Assembly: GCF_002878395.1 (NCBI RefSeq)
Contig: NC_061115.1
Location: forward strand, 210,806,063 to 210,870,062
Origin: Capsicum annuum
Lineage: Eukaryota > Streptophyta > Magnoliopsida > Solanales > Solanaceae
Length of the DNA: 64,000 bases
Direction of reading: 5' to 3'
Made by a program: the position numbers and the translations under genes. Shown here piece after piece: positions 1 to 12,698 of the stretch. The notes under the pieces are model-generated. The model ran no database searches, was not told the DNA's origin, and saw only the letters and a list, made by a program, of their open reading frames with translations. How positions within the stretch are numbered: the stretch's first letter is position 1; each line of letters begins with the position of its first letter.

Positions 1-282
1 CAACAATGATTTATCTTCTCAAGATTTTTCCTAATGTATAAATCCACAACTATAATTTATGTCCTGACAATCACTAACTCAATATTTTTCAATGAAAAAC
101 ACTTCATGGTCAAGTCAAACCACTCTTATATCACTAACACCAATTTAAAATATACAAAGTCATTCTTATTTTTATCTAATAATATTTTTATTACGGGCTT
201 CACTTAATTTTTAATCACCTCAAGAATGGTCCCCACACCACTAGTACATAAGCAAGGCCAAACAAAATAAATTGATTACAGG

Positions 283-1139
283 TAGGGGTGTTCATGGTTT
301 GGATTTTAACCAAACCAAACCGCAATCCAAACCAAATCGATTAAAAAACCAATATTTGGTTAGGTTTGGTTTTGAATTTTAATACATCAATACTAATTTG
401 GTTTGGTTTGGTTTGGTTTTTCTCTAAAATAACCGACAAAACAACCAAACCAAATCGATATATATATATATATTATAATTATTTATATATTATTCATAAA
501 TACAATCAAAATATTTGTTACATTTTAGATTTTGATCATGATTTAACTTTAGTCGTAACATAATATTCAGTCATATGTCTTCATCTAGTTGACAGTACCT
601 TATGAGATTCTAGATGAATTTAGCATTTTGAATGACAAATGCTACTGATTGTGAAAATAATATCTTGTTGTACATTGAAATTTACAGCTGAGATTCATTA
701 GACTATAGATAATCACTAATTTTAACTTTATTTTTGAACCTTTTTGAGCAAGAAGTTTATGTCTTCACCTTTTGGGGGGTTTATCATATCATTCTATTAA
801 ATGCAGTTTAAAAAAAAATTAGAAGCGTTCATATGGAGTTGTCATGGCTTTGCCAAAGTATAACACTCAGTTGACATAGTAGTTTCAAGATTGAGATACA
901 ACACTCAGTTGACATCTCATATGTTAGATTGGATTTGTTTTTTAAAATTTTCAACTTTTATCATTAGCTAGGTTATAAACCAAAAAAACGAACCAAACCA
1001 AACTAAACTGACAAGAACCAAACCGATGGTTATTTTTTTGTTTGGTTTGGTTTGGTTTTAGAAATTTAAAAATCGACTAAGTTAATTTGGATGTGGTTTT
1101 GACCAATAACCGACCCAAACCGACCCATGAACACCCTTA
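283..1139. mobile_element. Non-autonomous hAT-type DNA transposon
   Basis: The ends are inverted: TAGGGGTGTTCATGG on the left and the reverse complement of TAAGGGTGTTCATGG on the right. An exact 8-bp direct repeat ATTACAGG flanks the element at 275-282 and 1140-1147. An 8-bp duplication is the hallmark of the hAT superfamily. The 857-bp body is built largely of GGTTT/AAACC runs near both ends and has no transposase-like reading frame, so it must depend on a transposase made elsewhere. The superfamily call is inferred from the duplication length and the end sequence. Confidence 0.85.
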
Positions 1140-1147
1140 ATTACAGG

Positions 1148-1626
1148 TCATTAATAGTCTCATCACCAATATCACATTCTAGACAAGTTATTGAATCGAT
1201 CAAATTCTGTAGGTATCAACAACCTCTATTATTTTTTGGCACTTATATTTAAAGCTCATTATTTTGCCAAGTATTAAGAATTCGTTCACATAAGGAACTC
1301 AAAGATAATGTCACTTAGCTAGACCTCACAAGGAACCCGTTATAATTTCAATAACAGAAGTGCACAAAAAAAATTTAAATATAGTTTCAATGATTGAACC
1401 ACGCAAGGATCCCCACATAATATCAAATAATTGAAGCACATAAGGATTCATCCATAACATCATTAACAAGAACCTCTCATTACAGAAAACACATATCACC
1501 TCAGTCTTTTATTCATGTCACTCTTTCACCATCTTATCTTGACATAATGTTCTCATATCATCCTCTCATTTATCATACCATCAATTTCTTCAGTATAATA
1601 GTACAAAAAAAAAGTAAGCACCATAG
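1148..1626. other. Non-coding stretch with degenerate direct repeats
   Basis: No gene is visible. Between about 1270 and 1470 there are loose repeats of the type 'cacataaggaac / cacaaggaaccc / cacgcaaggatcc / cacataaggattc', spaced roughly 50-60 bases apart. They look like remnants of an older LTR or tandem array, but I cannot assign them. Confidence 0.4.
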
Positions 1627-1631
1627 AATTG

Positions 1632-4044
1632 TGTAACACCCCGTACTTTTACCTAGCTTAAATTCGTTCCAAAAGTGTCAAAGGCTTCCTTTAAGGATGA
1701 ATACACTTTTATACATGTAGAATTTCAAGATTTTGACTTCTGTTGAGTAGGAAATTCAATAAGCTTTTCGTTGATAAATAATTCACCTAAATTCGATAAC
1801 CAGGTAAGAAGTTATAGCGATTTTAAGTTTCAGTCGTTAAACACCGTCATTCAGGCCCGTAACGCATCACGGAGTGTGTCAAAATAGTAAATGTTAGTTT
1901 TTGATGTTACCCCGTGATATTGGTGCATCGCGCCATAGACCCAGTTCATGATTGTCAATTTTCAATGAAGCAACGCGATTCCACCGCGTCACGCCAAGGA
2001 CCAAAATCACATTTAGTGAGACACCACAATGGCACCGTGTTTCACCACCAATCCAGTTCCCAGTCGTCCTTTTTCCAGTGACACAGTGCAATAGCACCGC
2101 ATCGCATGCCAAAATCAAGAATTTTTAGTGATTTTGAGTTTTAAATCTGAGAGAATTAGAGTCTTTCTCCCCTCACCCTAGTCATCCTTTAACACGAAAT
2201 TTAATCCTAATAAACCTAGTTACACCATTATTCATTCATTTTTTCCCCAAAATTTAATCATTCTCTCTCAAGAGGCAAAAATCCTAGTTCAAGAATCAAG
2301 GTCAATTCTCAAGAATCTCTTCAAGAACCTTCAAGAACTCTTCTCAGGTATGTTAGATGTTCATTCATGGATCCTTACCTTCCATGGAGCCCAAGAATCC
2401 CTTTTTAAAATAAAAGATTAATGATTTATGATTTTCATGTTTGAATTAGATTGAATTTATGTTCATGATGTTGTTTGAGTTTTAATCCATGATTTAGATT
2501 ACAAGTTTTAAGAATTGATTCTAGTATGTGTTAAATTACATGATATTCATGATAAACCCTTTAATTTGCAAGTTGATTGTTGTAACCATGTTAATCCTAA
2601 GTGTTTATGATTTAATGAACCAAGCATGCTTCCCATGTGTTTGATAAATTGTCTATGAGAATGAAATAATGCCATTGGAGCATACTAACATGTATTCCCC
2701 ATTCATGTACAAGTTAACGCATTTCATGTGTTTGATAGAATGTCTCTTTGAATGACTTAAGACCAAGTGAACATTTATATGTTATTCAAGTTATGTTTTG
2801 CTTTACTCTTTATGCTATCGAGTCCTGGGGGTATTTAATACCTAACAATTTAGCTGTTTACCTAGAGCCAGTGTCAGTTACGGAATAGTATCAGTCATGT
2901 CAGATCAGTAGTACTCTCGATCAGTTACAAAACTCAGTCAGTCATAGAACTTAGGAAAACTCAGTGATCTTAGTATTAATCCAGTTCAGTCCAGTTAATC
3001 AGTTCCGTGTCTTTCAGTTGGGAGTAGGATTCAGCACCTAGTGAACCCAAGGATGGGGACTCACCTGCCAGCAGAGGGTGTGATCCTTAAAAGCAATCCT
3101 TGCATTTTAAAACTCCGTAGCTAGCGTAGGTTGAGACATTAAACCTGCCATTTGAGGGTTGATGAGGTTCTCTATTTGCCAGTAGAGAGTACCACCGTTC
3201 TCTTTTAGGGAACCTGCCAGTAGAGGGTGACTCTTTAGCTTCTCTTTACCCGTGGAATAGTACTGACACCCTTCTAATTGGGGTTACAGATTTGATTCCT
3301 ATTAGTTCAGATTGGGGCATGTCGGTTAGATGATTACCTCCCACAATTTCAATTTCAGTCGTCAGTTTAGAACTCAGCTCAGCTCTATAGAATCAGAACT
3401 GTCAGATACAGTTAATCATTATCAGTAATTTCAGATATCAGTCATACAGTTAGCAAAACTCAGTACTTAGCTTCAAAAAAGCTCAGTTATAGTATACACG
3501 TACTCTTATATTCAGTTACTCTATATCATTTAATCAGTTATTGTTTATGCATATGAACCCTTGCATTTAGACTTACCTCATCTAGTATACCAGTACATTT
3601 CCACGTACTGACGCATACTTTTTTGCGATATGATGTTTCATATCATAGGATCGGACGCTCAAGTTCCTGACCGCATTTAGCCAGATTCAGCCAGCAGTAG
3701 TTGATCCAATAGTGAGTCCTCATCTAATGAGGATGTGCTTTCATTTCAGTATTTCAGTAGATGTAGTAGTTCAGTAGATGGAGTTAGTTAGGGGATTGTC
3801 CCATCAACTCCACTTTCAGACAGATTTAGTTAGAGGCTTTTCAGACAGTATTTCAGATTCAGATGTTATTATTCATTATCAGTATTTTAGATATTTTGAA
3901 CATTATGGCATTTCAGCCCTTTTATTCCGCGTTTATTTAATTATATTATTCAGTGCTCACAGAAGATATCTTTCATAGGTTAGTTGTGGTCCTTCGGGGT
4001 CATAAGCACCGTGTAACAACTAGGGGTAGTCTCGGGTCGTTACA
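1632..4044 (+). mobile_element. Solo LTR of a Ty3/gypsy-like retrotransposon
   Basis: The sequence starts TGTAACACC and ends CGTTACA, the TG...CA form of plant LTRs. It is flanked by a perfect 5-bp target duplication AATTG (1627-1631 and 4045-4049). No second LTR, primer site or coding region lies next to it, so it is a solo LTR left by LTR-LTR recombination. It is 2413 bp long. The middle carries many CAGTCAGTCA-type short repeats (about 2880-3540) and a run of related 'ctgccag.agaggg' phrases (about 3060-3240). The gypsy assignment rests on length, termini and resemblance to the 3' LTR at 58079, and is an inference. Confidence 0.88.
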
Positions 4045-4128
4045 AATTGCTAGTTTCACAAGCAATCAATAAGTTCACAACTTTCACAAGTCTTTACCTA
4101 TTAATAATAACTTTTAGACCTTATTAAC

Positions 4129-4260
4129 AGATACCAATTAAAATCTCCTAGATTTTTATTCAAAATTATTAAGATACCAATTGGAATCAACTACATTCCC
4201 ATTGAGCTATGTTAAGATACCAATTAGAATTGTCTAGACACCAATTGGATCCAATCCAAT
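4129..4260. repeat. Short direct repeats of an AGATACCAATT motif
   Basis: The phrase 'agataccaatt.gaat' or a close variant occurs four times at about 45-50 base spacing. No gene is present here. It is likely a small decayed tandem array. Confidence 0.5.
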
Positions 4261-4429
4261 AGTCAAAGGTTAGGATGGCACGATAGAAAGAAAGAAAGGA
4301 AAACGACTTCTACATACCTCATAGCCTTCCAAAGACTGGGTGTTGGGCCCTACACACCAATCTAAGGTATGTATTCAAAATATAAAGCCACTATTATATA
4401 ACTAGGGATCAAATTACAATTTTTAATAT

Positions 4430-4602
4430 AATCTTATCGGGTTATCGGTTTAACTGTTAACTAAAGCCTTAAAATCGAAAATCAAATCGATATCCTAGTA
4501 AAAAAAAACTTTAAAACCGTTAATCCAATAACCCAAAATTGATAAACCAATAATTATTTTTTCAATTTGATTTATCGATTAATTCGGGTTTTTCCCACCC
4601 CT
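4430..4602. mobile_element. Fragment of a short hAT-like repeat
   Basis: The right end, 'gggtttttcccacccctacc', reads on the other strand as GGTAGGGGTGGG, the type of terminus used by the hAT-like element at 283-1139. The interior has paired phrases such as 'ttatcgggttatcggttta' and 'tttatcgattaattcggg'. No clean left terminus or target duplication was found, so this is only a probable truncated element. The rest of 4050-5391 is AT-rich with no gene. Confidence 0.4.
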
Positions 4603-5391
4603 ACCACAAGATTAAAGAAAATTTTGGTACTTTCAAAACATCTTTACTTTAAGACCAAATTCTTTACTTTCTTAAATTTAATGTAAGTCAAAATCAGACA
4701 AACAAATTAAAATAGAGAGGTATATAAAATCATGAAAGAAAACTTTCCAATTAAGATAAATTACACTCTATCGATTTTATTAACAAGTATACATAAAAGA
4801 AAGTTAGATTTTTGCACATACCAAAGGTTTTCGTAGAATTTATAATTTTAAACATACTAGGACATATTATATCATTAAGGGTTAACCCAAAAAGTTTAAA
4901 TTTAGAGAATTTCGAATAGAACTTGTTTAATAAGATCAAGAAGGAAAAAATATCATATCAAATGAAAGAAAAGAGATATCGATGAAAATAAAGAGAGGAA
5001 GTAGCAAGTTTTCACTGAGAGATCAATTTATTAGACATTGCCGGGGTAAGAAATTGTCACATCATCAAAGTCAAGTCATATTTACCTATTATCGCCTCCA
5101 ACATGTCCCAATATACTAAAATCAAATCTCTACCTAACTGAAAATTTACCGAAAAAAAAAATCCTCATTCATTTCAAAATTTTCAAAACTATGGAATTAA
5201 TCAGCATTTGTGAATTTATTATTGTAAAAAGTAATAAAATGAAATTAATCAACTTATATAACCAAGATATATGTTTCCTTTAATGTCTTGATTTTCGCTT
5301 TATATTAAGAGATTGTGTTACAAAAAATATCTTCAGTTACCAAAATACTTATGCATGTACATGATACATGGACCTACGTGATACAAAATGT

Positions 5392-6266
5392 TGTAACAAC
5401 CAGTTTTTTCATGAAATGTGTATTTTCATATGATTTGACTATTTTATCCCTCCCTATAGGTGCATTATAGTTTATTTGGGGTGTGGGGGTGATTTACACG
5501 TCCTTGATGCATTTTGATACTATTTATGCGATATTGTGGTTTTTGGAGGCTTTGAGAGCCTTATTTTGCACTTCTGTGGTTATCGTTTGATCCGTATGAT
5601 GGATGTCTAAAAAAACTACATTAGAAGATCCAGAAAGTCGATTTTAGGTGGTAACATATTTGGTTGGGTTTTATGGCTTTTAACTATCATTTCGACTCTC
5701 GATTTGAAGAAGTGTGATTTCAAATTTTGGGGCTCAACTCTGTGAAAATGATATCTTTTTTCAAAATACGACTTTGCTAATGCGTCTGAAACATTGAATT
5801 TAGTGGGGTTACATAGTTCATTTTCATAAATCAAATTTCGAACAAATCACGGGCACCTCGTCAAAGTTCGTTTGGGACTTAAAAATCTGGTGCACCAGTA
5901 AAACGCATGTGGTGAATGCATTTTATTCCTTAAAGTTAAAATATATTTGGCAAGTGCGATTTATGCCCTTTTTGTGTCAGGTAACCTGGTGCAGTATACA
6001 AAGGCCTTTTTTATCCGATTTTAGCTAATTTTTCGCCTTGCCTCTTGAGAGTTAAACCCTAAAATAGTGTGAGATCTTAAAAGTGAAGCATGTGGGTGCT
6101 TGTAAAGCTAGATTAACATCTATTTCTTGATTCTATTATAGATTTAAGGTGAGATTTCATCCTTTTCTTACTCTAACTATTGATTAATTGTTCAAAAATC
6201 TTTGGGCTTGATTTTAAATTTCAATTTCACTCCTTTTTACTTGAATAATGTTCTTAATTCTATAAT
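5392..6266 (+). repeat. Left part of an old LTR-like sequence, split by element E
   Basis: The stretch begins TGTAACAACC, a common start of plant gypsy LTRs, and has no coding capacity. It is interrupted at 6266 by the 13.9-kb element E and continues after it at 20190, as the duplicated ATAAT shows. I could not find a matching target duplication at the far end, so its identity as an LTR is an inference. Confidence 0.45.
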
Positions 6267-8318
6267 TGTAAACACCTAATTTTGTCCCTCCCCGATATCG
6301 TTTTTACCCATTTTTTACTTTATCATACCGTGTACCCTCACCCATGTAATTACACCTTCACAAATGACAAAAATAATAACCCCTGACTAATTTTATCTTA
6401 TCCTAACAACCTACCCAATCAAAATAAACCACCTCTCTACCCCACCCCTACCCCTATACCCCTAGGAACTCCCTCCCCTAACCACATTTCTTCCACTTGA
6501 AAGGAATATATACATACAGATAAGGGACCATATAGACAGACATTACACATTCTAGAAAGGGAAGATGATCACAGAAAAAGGAGAAGAGGAACAAATACTA
6601 CTCCATTTTTTATACTCACACCACACACCCACTTCATCACCAACACCATCTCACACACATATACGATACCCACATATTGAATACAACACAGTTCACTGAA
6701 ATTGTGAGGTGCATACATCATACATCAAAATAATACACTCTCCTCACACACACTATTGACCCTCACTATTACACAAAATGGAGAGAGAGTTAAGAGGTTA
6801 ATGAAGTGAGAGAGAAAGAGAGAGAGCTAGAGAGAGAGCCAAAAACAGAGAGTTCTGAACAGAGAGAGATAGGATATATCGAGAGAGAGACGAACAAGGG
6901 CTGAATCGAAAAAAGTACATAGAAATCGCTATGAATCAGGTGGGTTTGAGTTTTTTCGGTGATCTCCTCGCTAGAACTGTCTGTTTCTAATGACTCTAGC
7001 TAAAAAGCATTGAAAGTCGCCGGAGATATGACCCTTTTATCAATTTCTGCCCATCGTTGCCCTCGTCGGAGCTTCGGTTGGTATTGATTTGTAGTATTCT
7101 GTTGGATTTTGGGGATTTTGGGTTCATTTTCTCGTGATTCATCTTTCGATAATCGTGTATTTTTTGGGGGTGTTTTTGATACCGAGCCGGAGTCACTCAC
7201 TTTTAGGGTTTTTTTATTGATCTCCAAATCTATCTGAGATGGACTTCTCTCACTGATTTGGTACGATCTTTGTGAGGTTCCTTGTTTGAGGATTTTGGTC
7301 TCAAATTTCTTTATTATCAATAAAAGTCAATTATCGAAAGGTCCATTTCTTTAACCTGTCTTCCTGTTCTTTATTTCGATTATTTGGATTGGTTGTGATT
7401 ATGTGTGTTAATAGTTTGGATTTTTGTTAGTGTTATGATGTTATAATTATGTGTTTGACGATTTTATTTCGTTGATATATGGGATGAATCGGAGTAACAT
7501 TTAAGGTTTGATTGATAAAAAATGAAATTAGTGGGAGGTGGAATTGAAATTGATAAAAATTAAGCGTTAATTTATTTTGATTCATTGAATATCGTTGATG
7601 TAATAGTATCATGATAGGTCGAATTGGATAGTTAAAGAGTAGGTTCGGGTAGGCAAAAGTAGGACTTGCAATCGTTGAAAGATGAAAGAGTTTTGCTGAA
7701 ATGTGTTGATTTATGTTTTTGGATTGAAATATATTCATTTGGCGGGGAATGCCCCGAAGATTGATGTATTTATTCACCGAAGAATTCTCCGACGTATTAT
7801 GTTGGCGAAGGACGTTCGTGATGAAAGCCCGAGGCATCGGGTAGATCTTGGAAGCACAGTTAGTATTAGTGTAGGTTAGATAGGATTTATTTTTGTATTT
7901 TTCCATTTTGGAATGTATAAGTTGGACTAGACACTGTACTTTTTATTCGTTTTTGTTTGGTTTGATTGTTTTACGTGTTTTGTGTGGTTTGTACATTCGT
8001 AGTGTCAAAATTAGTAGATACGCTCCACCAAGCGACTGTGGTCGAATCATGGGATTGAGGGTGCCTAACACCTTCCCCTCGGTCAACAGAATTCCTTAGT
8101 CGGAATCTCTGTTCGTAAACCAGTTTAAAGAGTCAAATGGTTTTGAAAAAGATTTTCCAATGGTGACTTGGAACACCAGATTATGCCAAGTGGCAACTCT
8201 GATTTTGAATATAAAAAGAATCCTTCTTCGAAACAAATCTTTTTCTTTTGTCACTTAATAATAAAAACCCTTTCGAACTTAAAATGAATCTTTTGGAGTG
8301 CAAAAAAGGGGCGTGACA
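6267..8318 (+). repeat. 5' LTR of element E
   Basis: It starts TGTAAACACCTAATTTTG and ends GGGGCGTGACA, and aligns along its whole length with the copy at 18134-20184. Numerous scattered substitutions separate the two LTRs, so the insertion is not recent. A GA-rich tract of GAGAGA repeats at about 6780-6895 probably lies in the transcribed leader. Open frames inside it are not conserved in the other LTR and are not genes. Confidence 0.9.
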
Positions 8319-8340
8319 GCTCTGGCGACTCTGCTGGGGA
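8319..8340 (+). other. Primer-binding-site region of element E
   Basis: Immediately after the LTR end (two bases of spacer plus TC) comes TGGCGACTCTGCTGGGGA. It begins TGG as required to pair with the CCA end of a tRNA. I do not assign the tRNA species. Confidence 0.65.
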
Positions 8341-10108
8341 TTTTTCAGAATTTGAGCTAATTTTGGAGTTGTATCAGCTTTGTTTGACAATATGGGTGTA
8401 TAGACATTGTTTGTGTTATTGTTCGTATTCGTTTTATCAGTGTTGAGTGCCTACGTGCTCTTTGTTTACAGTTTTACTTTATGTGTTACCGCTTATATTT
8501 GGCATCATCTGCATAACCCGAGTCATTCTTTCTGCAACAAGTTCGTAGTACACGTGTTGTATACGACCTATAGTTGAGTCACCCTTATCTTAGGAGGGGG
8601 AGCCATCGGTGTTATGGAGTGGGTGGAAAGCTCTCATAGCCACTATCGACTATACGCTCCCCCAAACTGCCTTGTTAGTGAACCCCAACGTAGGTCAGTC
8701 CTTAGGTCATGCTTATTTGCATCATATTGAGACCTAGCGGGATCCACTTGGTCCTTTGTAGGAGACTCATCTCTAAAGCATCCCTAAGTGCTAAATGTCG
8801 CATCTCTGAGGGTAGCGTGGTCATTTGACTGACCGATTTGGGGAAAACATGTGTTATAGGTAAAGTGTGTAGACAAGAAAATGTTGAAAAAAGGGAGAAA
8901 AAGAAAAGGTGAGTCAAAAAAAAGGGAGAGTTTAGTAAGTTTTTAGAGTTCTTTATGGCTTTTGTTTTTCACAATCCAAAAATTCAAAAAGATTTTTTTT
9001 TTTACCTTTCGCACTCATTTTCTCAAAAACATCAAAAAGATTTTCCTTTTGTTCCTTTACCATGCATTTATAATTCGAAAATTTCAAAAATATTTTTTTC
9101 AATTGGAGTTTTTTATAAAGAAAAAAAATGCAAAAAAAAGATAGTAGAAGTTTTGTACATTTCATATAACGAAAATGCGAAAAAGATTTTTTTTTCTCTT
9201 TCATAGTTGTTGGTGTCAATTTTATGTGAAGTGTCAAATTGAAAACTCAAAAAACTTTTGTTGACGTTTTTCATCGTCTATCTTTGGTCATGTCTCTAAA
9301 GTTAGGGTCAATCTGTTAGTTAATCTTAATTGTCCAATCTGGACGAACTACGCACACCTGATTCTCCTCTCTTGGGAGTGAGATACGTAGGCAGCCTATT
9401 GTTGGTTCGGGGATCTTATTTTAAAAAATTCAAAAAGAAAGATTTTTTTTACTCTTTATTTAGAGTAGGTGTTTTACATATGCCTCGAAAAGAAAACTAC
9501 AAAAATATTTTCCTTAATAGTCGTAGGTTTCATTTTTGGTTGATCTTAATTTCAAAAAAAATTCAAAAAAAAAAGATACTCTTCACTCTTCATTTAGAGT
9601 AGGTGCCATATACTTCTTTAAGAGAAAACAACAACAAAAAAAAAATCCTTTAATAGGTTCAAGTTCCATTTTTGTATGAAATTCAAAATCGAAAATCCAA
9701 AATCATTTTCTTTGGTAATCATCGATTTCATTTTGTATAGGAATCTGAAAAAATTCAAAAAGATTTTCTTCACTCTTCACTTAGAGTAGGTGTTTCATAT
9801 ACATCTCTAAAAGAAAACTACAAATATATTTTTCTTTAATAGTTTCAAGTTTCATTTTCCTATGAAATTCAAAAGCGAAAACCCAAAAAAGATTTTTCTT
9901 TGGTAATCACAGATTTCATTTTTGTATAGGGATGTTAAAGCTGAAAAAATTCAAAAAGATTTTCATCAATTCTTTTGACAAATTGTTGCTTTCTTTTCTT
10001 CTTAAAGTTTCAAGGAATAGAAAAAGAGTTTAATTGGCCATTTTGGTAAGACTTCACAAACTACGCACACCTGATTCTTCTCTCTCGAGAGTGAGATACG
10101 TAGGCGTC
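8341..10108 (+). other. Untranslated leader of element E
   Basis: No coding sequence is recognised. From about 8955 to 9970 the sequence repeats the phrase 'ttcaaaaagattttt' many times. A roughly 50-base motif with 'actacgcacacctgattct' and 'gagatacgtaggc' occurs at about 9344-9396 and again at 10058-10108, and a third time downstream of gag. The long leader separates the LTR from gag. Confidence 0.7.
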
Positions 10109-12526
10109 TGTAATACCCCGGGAAATTTTTCATTGAAATTTTGTGCGTAAACGTGTTGGGTTCTATCTTCTAGAATGAATTATAAATTTTTCGTGCGGAA
10201 TGTCTTAAATTATGACCCACCATTGCGTATAGAATCGAATAAGATTTCCAATGATATGTGGATCATTCAAAACGGATACCCGAGCGATGAGTTATGAACA
10301 TTCCGATCGAACCATGAATAGTAGTGAACAGTAAAACGCGCAGGAAAAAGTACTAAGGTCTGGGGTATTTTTTTCTCCAACTTTAAATGATCATAACTCC
10401 TTGTACATAATAATCTGGGTGATCTACTATATATCAACGGAAAGCTCTGCGAGTCCTCTTTCCAATGAACTTGGTTTCATCCAATTTTTCTATTGGAGAA
10501 AAAAGTTATGGTCGATCTACTTTAGCCTATCAAAACTAAATTTTTGGGTCAACTTCAAACGATCATAACTCCTCGTACACAATGATCTGGGTGAGATACT
10601 ATATATCAATGGAAAGATGAGAGTCCTCTTTCTAATGAAATTGGTTTCATACAATTTGGATATCGTAGTACAATGTTATGGTTGATCTACTTCAAACTAT
10701 CAAAACAGTCCACCAAAGGACAGATTCGAGAATTATTTGATTTTTAGGGGCGTTTTGGTCGTTCCCCCTCACCCAAAATCCATCCAAACCCTATATTAAA
10801 GCCTATTAGAAGCATTATATGTTATATTTTATCAAATTCCCTCAAAAGAGAAAATCCTAAGCTCCTACATCCAACTTCAAGAACCTCCAAAGTTCACCAT
10901 TAATTCTATAAATTTATTCAAGATTCCAAGTTCCTAGTTCAAGAACTCCAAGAACCATCATTCAAAGGCACGATTAACATCTCAAAAACGAGTATCTATC
11001 TAAAGTTCATCATTCAAGGTATGTGGGGGTTTTCAACAAGAACTCTCTTTCATTCTGTGCCCAAAAGTAATTTTCTTTACAAAAGTATGATTTTTATTTG
11101 ATTTTTTTGAATTTGAAGCATGAACCCATATCTTATGATGATTATTTTGAAATCTTGATGTTTATGCTTTTGAAATATGAATTTACATGTGTGGAGATAT
11201 AAAGCATGAATCTTGAATGATATTTATCATGATTTTGATATTTGGGTCATGAATCCCCATTAAAAATTGTGTTTTGTTGAGAAAGTGTGTGTTATAAGCA
11301 CGTTGATGTTGAATATTTGAGATATTCTGAATGATTTGACCTTTCGGTCTTAATGGAGTTGTTTTGAACTCGAGTGTTAAATAAATCCACAACATGGTTG
11401 ATTTTGATAGATGGGAAGCATGATGGCTTCCGATGTATATTTATATATTACTGAAATTGTTTTATTGTGGATTATCTTTGAAATGGTCTGAGCTAAGTCT
11501 GGGAGAAATCTTTATCACTGAGTGGGAGGTATAAAGCAACCTTACTTCCCTAGAACTACGTGCCCCCGTAGGAGTGAGCATGAGGCTGATTTATATAGTG
11601 ATCACTAGTTTGTGTGGATTTGATATCGATAGTCCTACTCTGATGGAAAGGATAGGACGTCTCTCCCCAACGTGGGTTGTACATTGGACTCCATGTAGCT
11701 CACATGGTTTATGTCGGTTATAGGATCTCCTAGTGTGTGTGTGTTTCCTTGTGTCTATTATGAATGGTGAAGTGATTTGAAAGTGGAATTGTGAAAGTTA
11801 TTCTTTCGAAAGATTTAAATGATATTTACATTATGAGAATTGATATTCTTGATGAACTGAAAGTGATTGACAAATTATATGATGACTCACATGTGTTATT
11901 GTACTTATTTCATCCTCTCATGATTATGATGATTTTCTTCGGGCTATGTGAGTCTTTCATACATCCTGCATATTTCTTATAAATATTTATGATGATGATG
12001 ATATGTATACAACTGCATACACCCCCATATACTCAGTTCCTTTCCATGGTACTGACCCACATCTTCGGATGTAGGCTGCATTTTCTCAGAATATAGGTTC
12101 AGGTGCTCAGTTCTAGGTTTGACAGTGATTCTTCGGGCACGCTGTTCTATATACTCTGTTGTGGTGAGTCCTCATGTTCTGAGGACATGATGTCTGATGT
12201 TGGTTTCACGGAATCGTTTACATTTGATAACTGAGTATGAGTCAGTTGGGGCATGTCTCAATAGCTCGCTGGTTTTATTGATTTTCTTAGAGGCTTTTCA
12301 GACTAGTATAGATGTTGGAGTTGACTAATAATTCGTATTTTTGTTATCTTTCTAAAATTCTTTTATTCTTGAATGATGATTACTCTGTTGATATTTAAGG
12401 GTTATTTATGGAAATCCCATTGATTTGTGTTGAACTGAATGAAAATGGCTCAAAGGGTTAGCTTGGGGCTATTCGTAGCCTCAAGCACCGTGTGATGCTC
12501 CGAGACCCATTTTCTGGGGCATTACA
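10109..12526 (+). mobile_element. Solo LTR nested in element E
   Basis: It starts TGTAATACCCCGGG and ends GGGGCATTACA. It interrupts the third-from-gag leader motif: the motif stops at 'gtaggcgtc' and the leader resumes with 'gtgctgttcttgggttcg'. No internal region or second LTR is present, so it is a solo LTR of 2418 bp. The flanking pentamers GCGTC and GTGCT do not match, but they differ only by C/T changes (see findings). The terminal GGGGCATTACA is shared with the minus-strand solo LTR at 48041-50776, which suggests a related family. Confidence 0.82.
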
Positions 12527-12698
12527 GTGCTGTTCTTGGGTTCGATGATCCTTTCAAAAAAAAAGAGGAAAAAGAAAAAGGTTTTGAGAAAGTGTTGAAC
12601 TCTAACGCATTTGTTCTCTCTTGTCTAGTTAGTTTAAGGTGGTTGGTTTGTGGCATTATGGCTGGTCCTTCATATTGCACCAAGTCGAAGAGAAAGTT

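Noticed and set aside
7433..7906. 157-codon minus-strand open frame in the 5' LTR of element E
   Set aside because: The equivalent part of the 3' LTR does not keep it open, and it has no recognisable domain.
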